NCBI GenBank assembly: GCA_949130485.1
Contig: OX422183.1
Location: forward strand, 18,569,934-18,633,933
Length of the DNA: 64,000 nucleotides
Direction of reading: 5' to 3'
From: Agelas oroides
Taxonomy: Eukaryota > Porifera > Demospongiae > Agelasida > Agelasidae
The position numbers were made by a program, and so were the translations under genes. The notes under the pieces were generated by a model. That model searched no databases. It saw only the letters and a program-made list of their open reading frames with translations, and was not told the DNA's origin. This document shows, one piece after another, positions 23,086-33,487 of this stretch; position 1 is the stretch's first letter; every line of letters begins with the position of its first letter.

Positions 23086-23322
23086 GTATGTCTGCTGCTT
23101 CTTGCTACCCAGCTAGGTGCTACCAAGGCAACTATTGGCAAGCAGGTGAATAAATGGGTGGTCATTAGGGTACTGCAAATGTGATTCAATGGATTCCAGA
23201 CAAGTTTCATGGCTATTAGCTATCAATATTTAGTTTTAGTAGAGTATCAACTGCCACATGCTCAAGTTATAGCTGAAGCCTGAGATAGTTAGTGATTCCA
23301 GCTACCCAATCAGTACTGATGA

Positions 23323-23590
23323 ACCAATGAAACACAGTGAAACAACTTGTATTTCAATTGTGTGATAAAACTTATTGCATATTTCTTACTAACCAGTGAT
23401 ACACTGTGGAACATCTTGTATTTCAATTGTGTGATAAAACTTCTTGCATATTTCTTACTAACCACTGATACACTGTGGAACATCTTGTATTTTAATTGTG
23501 TGATAAAACTTCTTTACCAAATAATGATACACAGTGGAACAACTTGCATTTTAATTGTGTGATATAACTTCTGGCATATTTTTTACTAAT
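23323..23590 (+). repeat. ~70-bp minisatellite, four copies
   Basis: Units contain GATACACTGTGGAACATCTT, then GTATTTCAATTGTGTGATAA and CTTCTTGCATATTTCTTACT. The third unit is truncated. The open frame through it is repetitive by construction. Confidence 0.85.
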
Positions 23591-23849
23591 GATAATAACC
23601 CACACAGTCTGTTTCTTTAAGTAGTTTTGCATGGAGATGCCAACCTTCACATGATTCTTCAGGCATGGGGTACATGATCATGATTCCCTAGGAAAATTAT
23701 GTGGGGTGCATGAGAATTTGGAGTGGGGGTACACAATTCCCGGTGAATACCCCCAGTTTAGCAATAAAGGCAACCAACCAGCTAATGGCACGTGTAGCTA
23801 TGTCCTTTCTGTTTATATTTCATGTACGTTGCTTACGTATACCTACTCA

Positions 23850-24115
23850 ACCTTCTCAGCATGCAGTCAGAATACGGAAGCAGGACCATTTGTGGCAACC
23901 CAAACTGGTCTGGGGGTCCACTTTCGGCTGTCAAAAGTGGTCCCTCCCGACTGGTTTTGGTCGCCAAGTTTGGTCTTGACAGGACCACTTTTGGCGAGAG
24001 GGAACCATCAAAAGTGGTCTGAGGAGGACCAATTTTGGCAGCCGAAATCGGTCCTGGAGACCACTTTTGGGTAGGACTGATTTTTGTGTTACAGACAAAA
24101 GTTGGGTCTGGCCAT
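23850..24115. repeat. Cluster of GGACCACTTTTGG motifs in both orientations
   Basis: The 13-mer GGACCACTTTTGG and near relatives (CCAAAAGTGGTCC, AAAAGTGGTCTG, GGACCAATTTTGGCAGCC) recur at least seven times. A related block occurs alone near 27640-27705 (GGCAGCCAAAAGTGGTCCCC). It looks like the sub-terminal repeats of a DNA transposon with its ends lost. Confidence 0.6.
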
Positions 24116-24371
24116 GTGAGACTAAAAGCCTTGCGAACTGTATTTCACCTCGATCGATTGTGGGTCACGCTACTGGTTGTCAGGTCCATGCATGATCCTG
24201 ACTGTCAGTTGTAATGCTATGAACTTAGCAAATGAAAATGCCAGACCACGTTGGAAGCACATGCACTAGGGGGGACATCGTTCATTAGAAGAGACATTAT
24301 TGATGGGGGGACATTATCACTTCGACAATGTCTGTCTGCACAAAGCAACCTTGTAATCCCTTCGATGAAGT

Positions 24372-25160
24372 AAAGTCACAAAAAAGTTTTCCGAATGAAA
24401 ACAAGCACATGTAGGGATGGAACCCTCAAAAACCTGCCGAACAAGATGAGAACAATACCACAACACATTCACACCATCCCTACGTCTTGTGCCATTTTGC
24501 CAACTATGTTTTGTGTTTGTTGGTTGTGTGCATAGGGGGGTTGTAGAAGGCAGTGGGGAGGGTATTGCTGGGTGTGTAGTGCATGTTGATGTGCATGGAG
24601 AGTGTGTTATGTTGTAGGTGGATGCAATGTAGTTGCTACCGAGCATGGCAGGTATAGTCTGTCTTGTATGCAGAAACTGTGAGCAGTGATGGGTCTGTAT
24701 GGTATGTTGGGAGTTTACGTTATGTTATGAAATTTTATTGCTGCTGAATGTGGCAGATATGGATTGTCTTTTGTGTGGGAGGCTGTGGAGTGAGCAGTGC
24801 TGAGTACCATATTCATTTAGTGAGTGTGTAAAGAGTTTTTAGTTGTGCATAGTTGGCAAAATGGCACAAGATGTAGGGATAGTGTGAAATTTTTGTGGTG
24901 TCGTTCCCATCTTGTTCGGCCGGTTTTTGAGGGTTCCATCCCTACATGCGCTTGTTTTCATTCGGAAACCTTTTTTGTTCCTGCTGGGGGTTTTTTAAAT
25001 TGCTTTTTAGAAATAGTAAGGGAGAAGAGAGGTGGGAAAGGAAGGCGACAGAAAGATGCATGGTCTCTAAAGTATGAAAGCATAGAACTGTGTTGTTCAC
25101 AAAGAACAAAGAATCATACATTCAAATGCTTCCAAGTGAAATTGTAAATTCATCTACGGG
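24372..25160. mobile_element. Long-TIR element, copy 2
   Basis: AAAAAAGTTTTCCGAATG at 24380 is mirrored by CATTCGGAAACCTTTTTTG ending near 24977. The ~110-bp arms carry the same blocks as copy 1 at 3907. The shared right flank runs to about 25160, and matching sequence (GGAAGTAGAAACTGCTGC) then resumes near 25893, so ~730 bp was inserted in this copy or lost from copy 1. Confidence 0.8.
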
Positions 25161-25398
25161 GTTTAGAAGCCCAAGCAAAGCCTCATAAAACCCAAGTGTA
25201 AAGCACATGACTTTTATGAGGCTTTGCATACAGGCTTATAAATCCCATAGATCCCAACGCTGTGATGTCAAACTGATAGATACTCACTGTAAAACTTGCT
25301 GTAATGGTGTCTTACGACTCAATATTACATGTATGTGAGCTCTGTGGGGACGAAGTCTGCAGAGAGTTTTTCGGTGAACCCAATAATAGTCCACATGA

Positions 25399-25626
25399 AG
25401 TGAGCAGGAGCTGAACAACTGCCAATTTCTGTGGCCACCTCCTTTAGTGTGGAAGTTTTTGAATGAAGCCACCATTGACTCGGTGCTACTAGCTGCAGTA
25501 GAGCAGTTCGAGGACCAAGCCACCAATAGGCTGCTAATTACTGCGTTGGAGGAATATGAAGACTCAGGCACAACACAAAGGAGGATGTTAAGAAGACACC
25601 AGCCAAAATGTTACTGTCAACTCTAA
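25399..25626 (+). CDS. Open exon-like segment, acidic helical
   Basis: A 75-codon stretch between a TGA and a TAA, without an ATG. An internal GCAG could serve as acceptor. The C-terminal half (SVLLAAVEQFEDQATNRLL, ITALEEYED) is strongly helical and acidic, ending in a basic tail, RRMLRRHQPKCYCQL. It lies inside the ~730-bp insertion of the copy-2 long-TIR element. A transposon-encoded ORF fragment or a terminal exon are both possible. I do not recognise the family. Confidence 0.3.
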   Translation, partial: SEQELNNCQFLWPPPLVWKFLNEATIDSVLLAAVEQFEDQATNRLLITALEEYEDSGTTQRRMLRRHQPKCYCQL

Positions 25627-25748
25627 GTAAACATTGTATGTGTTTGTATGTGTACTATATGCATTTTTGTTGTGACTATAACAAGCAAATGTGAAAGTTG
25701 AAAATAAAAATTGAATATCAGTGGCTAGTGTTCTAAGTCATACAATGC

Positions 25749-25838
25749 ACCTAGATACAAAGTACTTGATGGTTAAAACACTAGCTGGCAAGTACCAGGT
25801 AGTGTTTTAACCATCAAGTATACCTCGTGTCTAGGTGG
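25749..25838. repeat. Fold-back palindrome
   Basis: CACCTAGATACAAAGTACTT GATGGTTAAAACACTA is mirrored by TAGTGTTTTAACCATCAAGT and TGTCTAGGTG across a 16-nt centre. Confidence 0.75.
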
Positions 25839-26189
25839 GCTATAGGACTAGCAACTGACTAGATTACAAAATGACTTCAGCTATGGTCTATAAATGGAAG
25901 TAGAAACTGCTGCACTTGCCAACTACATGTGCTTTAGTGTGGGAATCCTCACATTACAACACATACACTTTCATTTACAGCAGCTCTAGAACTACATACC
26001 TTATAATACTTCTGGAAACATGCACATCCCCTCTCTATGTTTTGCGTTACACTATATACCTGACTTTGGCTGTTGCCGTCCGAAGTTCATCTTTACTATA
26101 CAAATTTCGAGCATGTCATTTGTGCACTTTTAATCAGTGTGGCCACCATTTATTGTGGGGGTCATCCCTACATATGGCGTACTACCGTA

Positions 26190-27190
26190 CGCCATGATAA
26201 CACAAAGTTTCTTACCTCAGATATGCATAGCGCTTGTGGTAGTGCTTCTCAAACTCCACGAGTATGCTTCATTAGCCACACAAAGCTCGCTCCAGGATGG
26301 GCACTCATTTCAACTACTTTGACCCTATACAGTTGGGCCTTAAGTAAGGGTGGGCATGTTTTCGCAAGACTACGGTACAGCCTTGAGTCACCGTCAGCTG
26401 AATTGTTATTTTCCACCATAAGGTAAGCATTGTTTGTGCATGGACGGGATTGAAATTGCCATGGTCAATGCTATGGTGGCATTGGCAGAATGGCTGAGCA
26501 CATGTCAGATGTTGCTAAAAACATAATGGATTTAGAGCAATGAGCTCTTTACACACAGTGACACGTTCATATCAGGGCTGTACAAATTCTTCTTTATCGG
26601 AGGGGGGGGGGGGGGGTTAGGGTTAGTGTTAGCCCCCAGTTATCAGTTATCTGGACTGTTATTCTTCTGATTCAGACACATATATGTGAGGGTACATCAA
26701 ACTAGGAGGGAGAGTAGTGTAACAAGTGAATAAGTGAATATAATGCAGACATTAGCACGTTTTTGATCTCAGACTGTCCCTGTAATTAAATTGTTCTTGT
26801 GTTCTTCTCGCCTGTTCTTGTAATAGCACTTACCAGTCTGACCTTGTTGGCCTATTAAGTGATCACCTTCTATAAAGTTGGCTCTTATTCTGTGAAGTTC
26901 ATTGCTGTATGATCACACAAGCAGAAGCAGCCAGTTGGAAGGTGTTACAATAGCCATCTTGATATCCACTAGAAGTTCAATGGGCTGTACCATAGTCTCA
27001 CGAAAGAGCGCTTGTGGCCAGAGCACCTTATAGTCTGCCAAAGAGGGGAGTGGGCACTCTTTCAAGTCACCGCGAAAGACAACCCAAGTCATGTTTACAA
27101 CCACTCGATTCCCTCGAAGCAAATAATTATGATGTACAATAGAGCTGCCACCGACTCAAAGTGATGGCACTATGTTACCATGTGTGTGCC
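26190..27190 (+). repeat. Dispersed repeat related to 10.0-10.4 kb
   Basis: Holds the two blocks described for 10000-10440 in opposite order, separated by ~650 bp that includes a G homopolymer and GGTTAGGGTTAG at 26604-26624. Confidence 0.55.
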
Positions 27191-29224
27191 ATGTAGCTCG
27201 CTGGCACTGCCACATCAGATAAGTTGTCATATTGTACAGTGCCCCCCCCCCTATTCACCCGTGTAATGTCCCCCCAGAACAAGGTTGAGAACTGCCATCT
27301 GTGGGGGTTCAGGTACTAGTAGGTGGGAAGATGAGTTCATTTTGAAGTAATTTGGAGTGGCGTCACAGACAACACAGGCCTGTGAGACTATGAAGCATAC
27401 AGCATTCTTGGCACACGAAGTTCTCACTTAATTTATGCAGAGTCTCCTAGACTCTTACCATGGGTGTCCTAACCTGTCCTTACCCCAGCATTGCAGTGCT
27501 AACATGGGGAAAGAAACCTGAAACGGGCAAGCGTTAGCTCTGCTGCCTCCGTGAATGACAAACATTGGTTGAGAAGGCCTGGGTATGATGCTAAACGCAT
27601 CTCGTCTCGCATAGCAAGACCTGTCACTAAAAATTTGGTCCGGGGTACAAGTTTTGTCTGGGCGGACAAAAATTGGCAGCCAAAAGTGGTCCCCACTATT
27701 ATAAATGGCCCATATGCGTGTGCTGCTTTCACCAGTATTGTAGAAGCTTGGCAACAAACGACATCAGCAAGGTGTAGTAAATAAAAGGAAATTTTAAATA
27801 GTGCGCACCCTATTTACATTGAAATTGGCACAGCCCCCAAGCAGTTCACGCTTGTGATACTACTGAACTTAGATCTGACTTGGAATTTTTCATACAGAAG
27901 TTCTTGCTGGAGTTATTGAAGCGGTTATTGCTTGCTACTATATGCTTCAATACATTTATACTTGCCTTCTGTAGATGACAGTCACACCTTAATGTGAAAA
28001 TGTAGCAAATGATCACTTATTTCTCCATATGAAAACTACCCACTATTATCGTCAAAGCAGTGGGTGAAGTTCTTGAGAAGTTGAGACCGAGGTGCTAGAT
28101 TCTGTTGGCTTACTGCTTGTTCTGTACAACCAGCATGTGATGTAGCATTTTTATCCTGTTGGTGATTTGAGGTGTGAATTCATTTTGTGCTAGATTGCTT
28201 CCAAATAGGTCTTTGAGGGGAAAGTATGGCTTCAGGCAATTACAGTGCCATTTGTGAAAAGCTTGTTTTCTTGAAGGCAATATACAGTAGTGCTACTGGC
28301 TTAGCCTCATTCCAGGCCACCTGCCCAGATTTTATCTAACAGAAGTGGAGAAAAATCCATAGGAAGCCCGGCATCTTTACTACATCACTGACCTGAAATG
28401 GTGGACTCGGTTAGTACGTAATGCGGACTCAGTTTTGTAATCACGGCGACATGCCCACACAAATGTGCGGCTAGTACAGCAAACAATTGAACAGTGAAGT
28501 TTACCTAGATGTTTTGTCAATAGCTACGGACTTCACAAGTACCAACACGGTCGCTAACAAATGACATGTAGACATAAGTGGAAGGCGTAATGTGTGTATG
28601 TTGACTAAAAGGGATTGGGAAAGCAGCAGGCTGAGGGCAAGTGCGTCGCTCATCAAAACAAATATCTGCACTCGGGCTACTATCATTAAGGGCGATGAAA
28701 CAGATTGTAGGCTGGTTGTAGGTATGTACAAGTTATCTAAGCCGTTCTAGCCCTGGCTCTGAGCCTCCTTGATGATAGGCTGGAGTCTCATGGTCATATG
28801 CTGATGCTTATAGGTGACCGTGGCCCAGTGCTTCAACTGATTGGGCTTGGCTTTGTCTCGAATGCTGAAATTGGTGGTGCTACTACACACCATTGAGAGC
28901 CATCATTGTGTACAGAGGAGACTGCTAGTTGTTTATTAACATAAGGCAAAAAAAGTGGGGCTAGCAATGTATACTTCCCCCGGTGAATAAATCCCTCCTA
29001 TAGGCAAAACTGTAGGATGTCTAAAGCTTTTCAGCACTTAAAGTTGTCCATTTTAAGGGTAATGTAAAACAGTCCAGCTTGACTCTGAGGCTCTGAAGAC
29101 TTGGAAGCATACAGTGATTTGAAATATGTTGGCAGTTAAGATGCTATGTAGAGTGGCCACGAGTAGGATGCCCTTTTGAGTGAGAACTAGGGGATTATGT
29201 TAATTTATCGAGCTTCTAAAATGT
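27191..29224. other. No recognisable gene
   Basis: Contains the solitary GGACCACTTTTGG-type block (27640-27705), a CCTCATTCCAGGCC half fold-back near 28306, and short unremarkable frames. Confidence 0.45.
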
Positions 29225-29340
29225 AATTGTAGGCAAAGCAAATTGTAACCCAAAGAAACCCCTAACCCTGAAACTAGATGTAACCCTGGTCCTGACCATA
29301 ACCCATGGTTAGTTTTTGGTTAACCACCAGTGACCACCTT
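29225..29340 (+). repeat. Dispersed CCCTAACCCTGAAACTAG repeat
   Basis: Matches 20290-20440 on the minus strand and, more briefly, 8655-8690. Shared words are CCCTAACCCTGAAACTAG, GTAACCCTGGTCCTGACC and GGTTAACC. The GGGTTAGGG resemblance is incidental, since the surrounding 100 bp is co-conserved. Confidence 0.6.
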
Positions 29341-29379
29341 CTGTCTCACTGCCAGCTGTCTACAGTACCACAAAACGCA

Positions 29380-30050
29380 GATCGCCCACAGCAACGATAG
29401 AAGCACCAACTACTTCATGGAAGCACCCTCCCCTTATGGCTGAAGCTAGCATTGGAAGCATCAGCCTAATGTTCTATGCTCGTCACACCCCTCTATCTAT
29501 GTCTTCACTTAAAAGTGATGTTGACCCTGTCAGCAGGTGGTTGCTTGACAACACACTCAATGCTAGAGTTTCATGCTGATCACTTGACTTCTCAATTGAC
29601 AGTGTTAACACTTTCAAATACCGCTATCTAACAACCCTTCCCGGTCAAGGCACATAGATATGTGCAAGGCCGGCCAGAAGACATTTTAGAGTACATATAT
29701 TTCTGGGCCACTGTTCTGTTGCAAATGTGTACAATCCCCAGCCAGTCATTTCTATACTGGAGTATGGGTGTGAAAGACCTAAGCCTGTTGGAAAATATCC
29801 AAGCACTTTGCTGCTAAATTTACTACATTAGGCCATGATAAGTATATAAATTCATTGTTTATCAGGCAAAACCTTCCCCACTTTAGAGGTGGGCAGACCG
29901 TTCTTTTTTTTAATTCAGTGAGGAAATCCCCAGGAAACCACAAACAGGAATGCAAAAGTACAAGCAGGGAACCACATACTTTTATTAATACACAATGCAT
30001 GCAGGTCATGCACGAGAGAAGCCGCATCTGCCGATCTGTACGTGAATAAT
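29380..30050 (+). pseudogene. Decayed transposon ORF remnants
   Basis: 29383-29470 resembles the start of the ORF at 39112 (AGCAACGAT..., CTACTTC.CGGAAGC, TGAAGCT). 29730-29880, read in shifting plus-strand frames, has a weak likeness to the C-terminal part of a LINE reverse transcriptase (ILEYGCERPKPV-like). Frames are broken throughout. Confidence 0.35.
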
Positions 30051-30080
30051 TGGTGACCTTGAACTAATTTTAAAAAAATT

Positions 30081-30182
30081 GAGGTTTCTGCTATATCTGA
30101 TGCGGCCAGGCCTGAATTTACTTAATTAGGTTTCTGCTATATCTGATGTGACCAGGCCTGAGAAACAGTGAATTTACTTACC
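30081..30182. repeat. Two-copy tandem duplication
   Basis: GGTTTCTGCTATATCTGATG and CCAGGCCTGA..AATTTACTTA are repeated after ~52 bp. Confidence 0.8.
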
Positions 30183-30224
30183 ATGGCCTTATCTTGGAGC
30201 ACTTTCTTGACCACTCTAACTTAT

Positions 30225-31224
30225 TACCCCGCGTGCGCATGTGCGAAGGGGTTAAGCAATTGGTTTTGTCCGTCTGTCAGTTTGTCAGTCCGGTGAAAAC
30301 ATTTTAAAATCTGAATATAGACAGGGTTAAACGATTTCCTAAACTGACAGTAGCATTGACATTGTAAAAAAGGTGACCTATGTGTACCTCATAGGAAGCA
30401 AAGCGGTTCTATACCTTCTGCTTTTCCAGCAGTTTCCTATTTAACGTCGTGATCATCTGCCATTTTAATACGGTCAATACCGTAGAGTCCGGGTATTCAT
30501 GGACTTGACACCTGTCCATAATTTTGATACGGTGGAGTCCGGGCATACACAGTGAAATTTCCGTAATGCTACCCCAATCTGTATAGTTTTCGAAAAAGCG
30601 TTTATACCAGCATGGACCTTAGAAGAGACAGAAAACGTTCTCTTAAATTTAGGGAAATGCTGGAAACCCAAGGGTACGAACAAGCCCAGGATGCAGAAGA
30701 GAGGAGATCAAGAGAAGCCCAGTGAAAGAGAAGGTACACATTTTAAGATGTGTGTTATCATGTGTTATTAACGTAAGAAGTTTGGTTAGTAGTATTTGCA
30801 GTCGTTGTTGGTCACGACCTCCCTGTCCAAACCTTATAGGAAGCGTCAATCTGAACCAACTGGTGATACAGAGGCAAGGAGAAAGAGAGAAGCTAAAGCT
30901 CAGGCAGCTAAACGCCAAGCTGAGTCAACCCAGGAAGCAGACGCAAGGAGAAAGAGAGTTGCCAAGGCCCAGGCAGCTACACAGCGAAGTAACAGCCACA
31001 GACTTGGCACACATAACATACCAACCACCACATCTACAATTGAGCATCAGGGGGTATAACATGCATGTATCAGCTCCTCTGATAATGAAAACCTCACACC
31101 ATGCAAATCATACACTAAGCAGAATATATGTGAAACCATTCATGACATCCCTATACTGAAAACTGTTAAAATAATAAACAAAAACACCTCAGGGTCCCTT
31201 TATATCATAAAACAGCGCGGGGTA
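30225..31224 (+). mobile_element. STPR-repeat element 1 with GC-rich inverted ends
   Basis: The left end, ACCCCGCGTGCGCATGTGCG, is followed by GTCTGTCAGTTTGTCAGTCC. The right end, CAGCGCGGGGTA, is the imperfect complement of the left. Between them lie an ORF start (30612) and two STPR-type repeats. The plan matches 47773-48694: a GC-rich head, GTCTGT runs, a broken repeat-protein ORF and an inverted tail. Target duplication is not resolved; TA on both sides is possible. Confidence 0.55.
30612..31059 (+). pseudogene. Broken ORF with two 23-residue STPR-type repeats
   Basis: ATG at 30612 opens 37 basic/acidic codons (MDLRRDRKRSLKF...) up to a TGA at 30723. Coding resumes in another frame with two consecutive 23-residue units at 30844-30912 and 30913-30981, of pattern RQ.E.T...EARRKR.AKAQAA. 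That length and the Arg/Glu/Ala pattern match STPR domains, DNA-binding 23-residue repeats known from silkworm FMBP-1 and found next to Helitron-type proteins. A GT...AG intron (about 30735-30838) could rejoin the parts only if the TGA is bypassed, so I treat it as decayed. Confidence 0.5.
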
Positions 31225-31394
31225 TGTCTTCACTGAAGACTTCTAGTTTGCTAAAGTATCCACCCTATCCTTAGCCCTCTAATTTATGTATATTACAGTC
31301 TAAATCGTAGCTTCAGCCTCAAGCTATCATTCTATTTCCATAAGTTCTGTCAAATTGTGAAAAAAAATTACACTCATTAAATGCTAATGCTGAC

Positions 31395-31754
31395 CTAATA
31401 TCTGAAGGGCACTGCCATTGATCCTGTTCCCTGGGTCTGCATTGTTGACTAGAACAAAGCACTCAACCAGTGTACCATCCAGTTCAGAGATTGCAGTGCC
31501 ACTCAGAGTTGATGAGAAGGAAGTAGAACTAGTGCCAAAGCCAGTACCAGGTGTAGCTTTGAATTGGGCATTTGTTGGCCCACAAGTAACAGTGGAGGGA
31601 TATCTGTGTACCAAGACACATTGAATGTTACTGCCGGTACCACCCACTCTCCAGGTGGTGAACCCATTCACATCCCCACCAACAGTGCAGCTGAAGTTGA
31701 AGATATCACCAGGACAAGTTGGGGGAGCTGCAGTGAACTGCCCAGAAACATCAC
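31395..31754 (-). CDS. Ig-like domain exon
   Basis: A 360-bp minus-strand exon, phase 1 at both ends, with acceptor CTATCTCAG and a weaker GTCAGC donor. The ~120 residues have an Ig-like pattern: strand-B Cys in FNFSCTVGG, a Trp after it in FTTWRVGG, and the late Cys in GTLVECFVLV before a final strand. An extra Cys pair lies in IQCVLVHRY and TVTCGPTN. N-glycosylation sites occur in FNFSC and RINGSA. It directly follows the signal-peptide-like exon at 31957-32008 in matching phase, so this is probably the first extracellular domain of a receptor or adhesion protein. Confidence 0.7.
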
Positions 31755-31956
31755 CTGAGATAGACCAATAAACTTGAAATGCTAGCCAAAAGTAGTCAGT
31801 AGCTAAACATCTTAACAAATTTCTTTTGTTTTGCAAATGGTGTGGATAATGCATACTGCCTCTCATACACTTCCACTATATATCCAGCAGTCCCCAATAA
31901 CAAACACGGTAGGTTACTGACATTGCAATGGTATGTTAGCTACATGCAAAGCTTAC

Positions 31957-32008
31957 CTGAGCACAGGAAAAGTACAGCAGCTACCCAACATTGTACTGTG
32001 AGTTTAAC
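31957..32008 (-). CDS. Signal-peptide-like exon upstream of the Ig exon
   Basis: A 52-bp exon between a CTTTTTACAG acceptor and a GTAAGC donor on the minus strand, phase 0 to 1. It reads VKLTVQCWVAAVLFLCS then one base, and joins the Ig exon in phase. The basic-then-hydrophobic composition fits a secretory signal core. The initiating ATG must lie in an exon further upstream, perhaps beyond the long inverted repeat. Confidence 0.5.
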
Positions 32009-32078
32009 CTGTAAAAAGATATGTTGATGTTCAAAATGCACTATATTATGCCGCTGTACCCTTTATATTTTACACATA

Positions 32079-33213
32079 TAGAGTAAGTTAGCAATCATCG
32101 GACGACAGGTATATTCGGACACTCAAACGCGGAGGGAAAACTGCGTAAACATTCGGCGATACCACAAGACTGTAGCTGAGGTACGTGGTACCTGGTGTAC
32201 CAAAAATGACGCCCGCGCATTGTTTCCTGTTGGCGCTAGAAGCGATAAAATGGCCGTCCGAAAAACATCAATATTCGGAAAAGTGTATGTATTTTCAGAC
32301 ACTGTTGTTTGTGCCTTCTCTGAAGCTGCTTTTGGAGAGATTTTAGCATCGATACGATGCCCCAAGACTTCCCCAATTCGCGATATATTTTGGTAGCGGT
32401 AGCTGCTTTGAACACTCAGGGGCGCAGCTGAACATGGACCAGTCCGATTCGATCGATATCGGACGGTGAAATTTGTCATTTCTTGCTGTGTTGTCTCCAA
32501 ACAAGTTGAAGTCTCCACCATATTAGCATCAGTAGAATCTACAGGCTCTTGGCTACATGCTGGTACTTGTCCGGAGTTTGTGTGTTGAGTAGTTCTCGAG
32601 ATATTGCACGATATCGTTTGAACTCACCTATTTATGCTGCACATAAATCAACCAGCTTAGTTTACGGAAAGAAACATGAAATATATTTATATCTCGAGAA
32701 CTACTCAACGCACAAACTCCGGACAAGTACCAGCATGTAGCCAAGAGCCTGTAGATTCTACTGATGCTAATATGGTGGAGACTTCAACTTGTTTGGAGAC
32801 AACACAGCAAGAAATGACAAATTTCACCGTCCGATATCGATCGAATCGGACTGGTCCACGTTCAGCTGCGCCCCTGAGTGTTCAAAGCAGCTACCGCTAC
32901 CAAAATATATTGCGAATTGGGGAGGTCTTGGGGCATCGTATCGATGCTAAAATCTCTCCAAAGCAGCTTCAGAGAAGGCACAAACAACAGTGTCTGAAAA
33001 TACATCCACTTTTCCGAATATTGATGTTTTTCGGACGGCCATTTTATCGCTTCTAGCGCCAACAGGATACAATGCGCGGGCGTCATTTTTGGTACACCAG
33101 GTACCACGTACCTCAGCTACAGTCTTGTGGTATCGCCGAATGTTTACCCAGTTTTCCCTCCGCGTTTGAGTGTCCGAATATACCTGTCGTCCGATGATTG
33201 CTAACTTACTCTA
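32079..33213. repeat. Long near-perfect inverted repeat, 525-bp arms
   Basis: Arms 32079-32604 and 32689-33213 are reverse complements, with few substitutions and one 1-bp indel in an A run near 32332. They flank an 84-bp spacer. Each arm, read outward, carries an ORF beginning MVETSTCLETTQQEM. It is 132 codons in the left arm (minus) and frameshifted by the indel in the right. The protein is unrecognised. The structure would give a ~0.5-kb hairpin RNA if transcribed through, and it stands between minus-strand exons and a plus-strand ORF. Confidence 0.9.
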
Positions 33214-33223
33214 CTGTAAATAG

Positions 33224-33487
33224 AAATGTTATGAAGACATAGTTAAACGTTTATCAGATCACGTGCACCGAGGTGGACGCCCTACCAGAAGTGCTGCGAA
33301 TTGTGATCTCCGAAGCGCTCACTTCTGGAAAGAAGCTTTCCTGGACAACGGAGCACTAACTAGTGTGAAGCTGCACCAATTCGGTCGGAAATTCCACCTC
33401 AGCCGGCGACCCTCAATATCGCACCTCGGACCTCGAGCACTGACATATCAAAAAGAAACGCTCGCTTTCTGGCTGGAGAAGAAGTAA
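33224..33487 (+). CDS. Unrecognised exon-like ORF
   Basis: After an AAATAG acceptor-like site an open frame of 87 codons runs to TAA at 33485, with GGRPTRSAANCDLRSAHFWK and aromatic/basic motifs such as KFHLSRRPSISHLGPRAL. No stop interrupts it and the composition looks protein-like. It begins 10 bp outside the inverted repeat, so the repeat arm may supply its 5' region. I do not recognise the family. Confidence 0.4.
   Translation, partial: KCYEDIVKRLSDHVHRGGRPTRSAANCDLRSAHFWKEAFLDNGALTSVKLHQFGRKFHLSRRPSISHLGPRALTYQKETLAFWLEKK

Noticed and set aside
26604..26640. GGTTAGGGTTAG next to a G run, possibly telomere-like
   Set aside because: Only two units. The similar GGGTTAGGG/CCCTAACCCT words at 8.7, 20.4 and 29.3 kb sit inside a longer co-conserved dispersed repeat.
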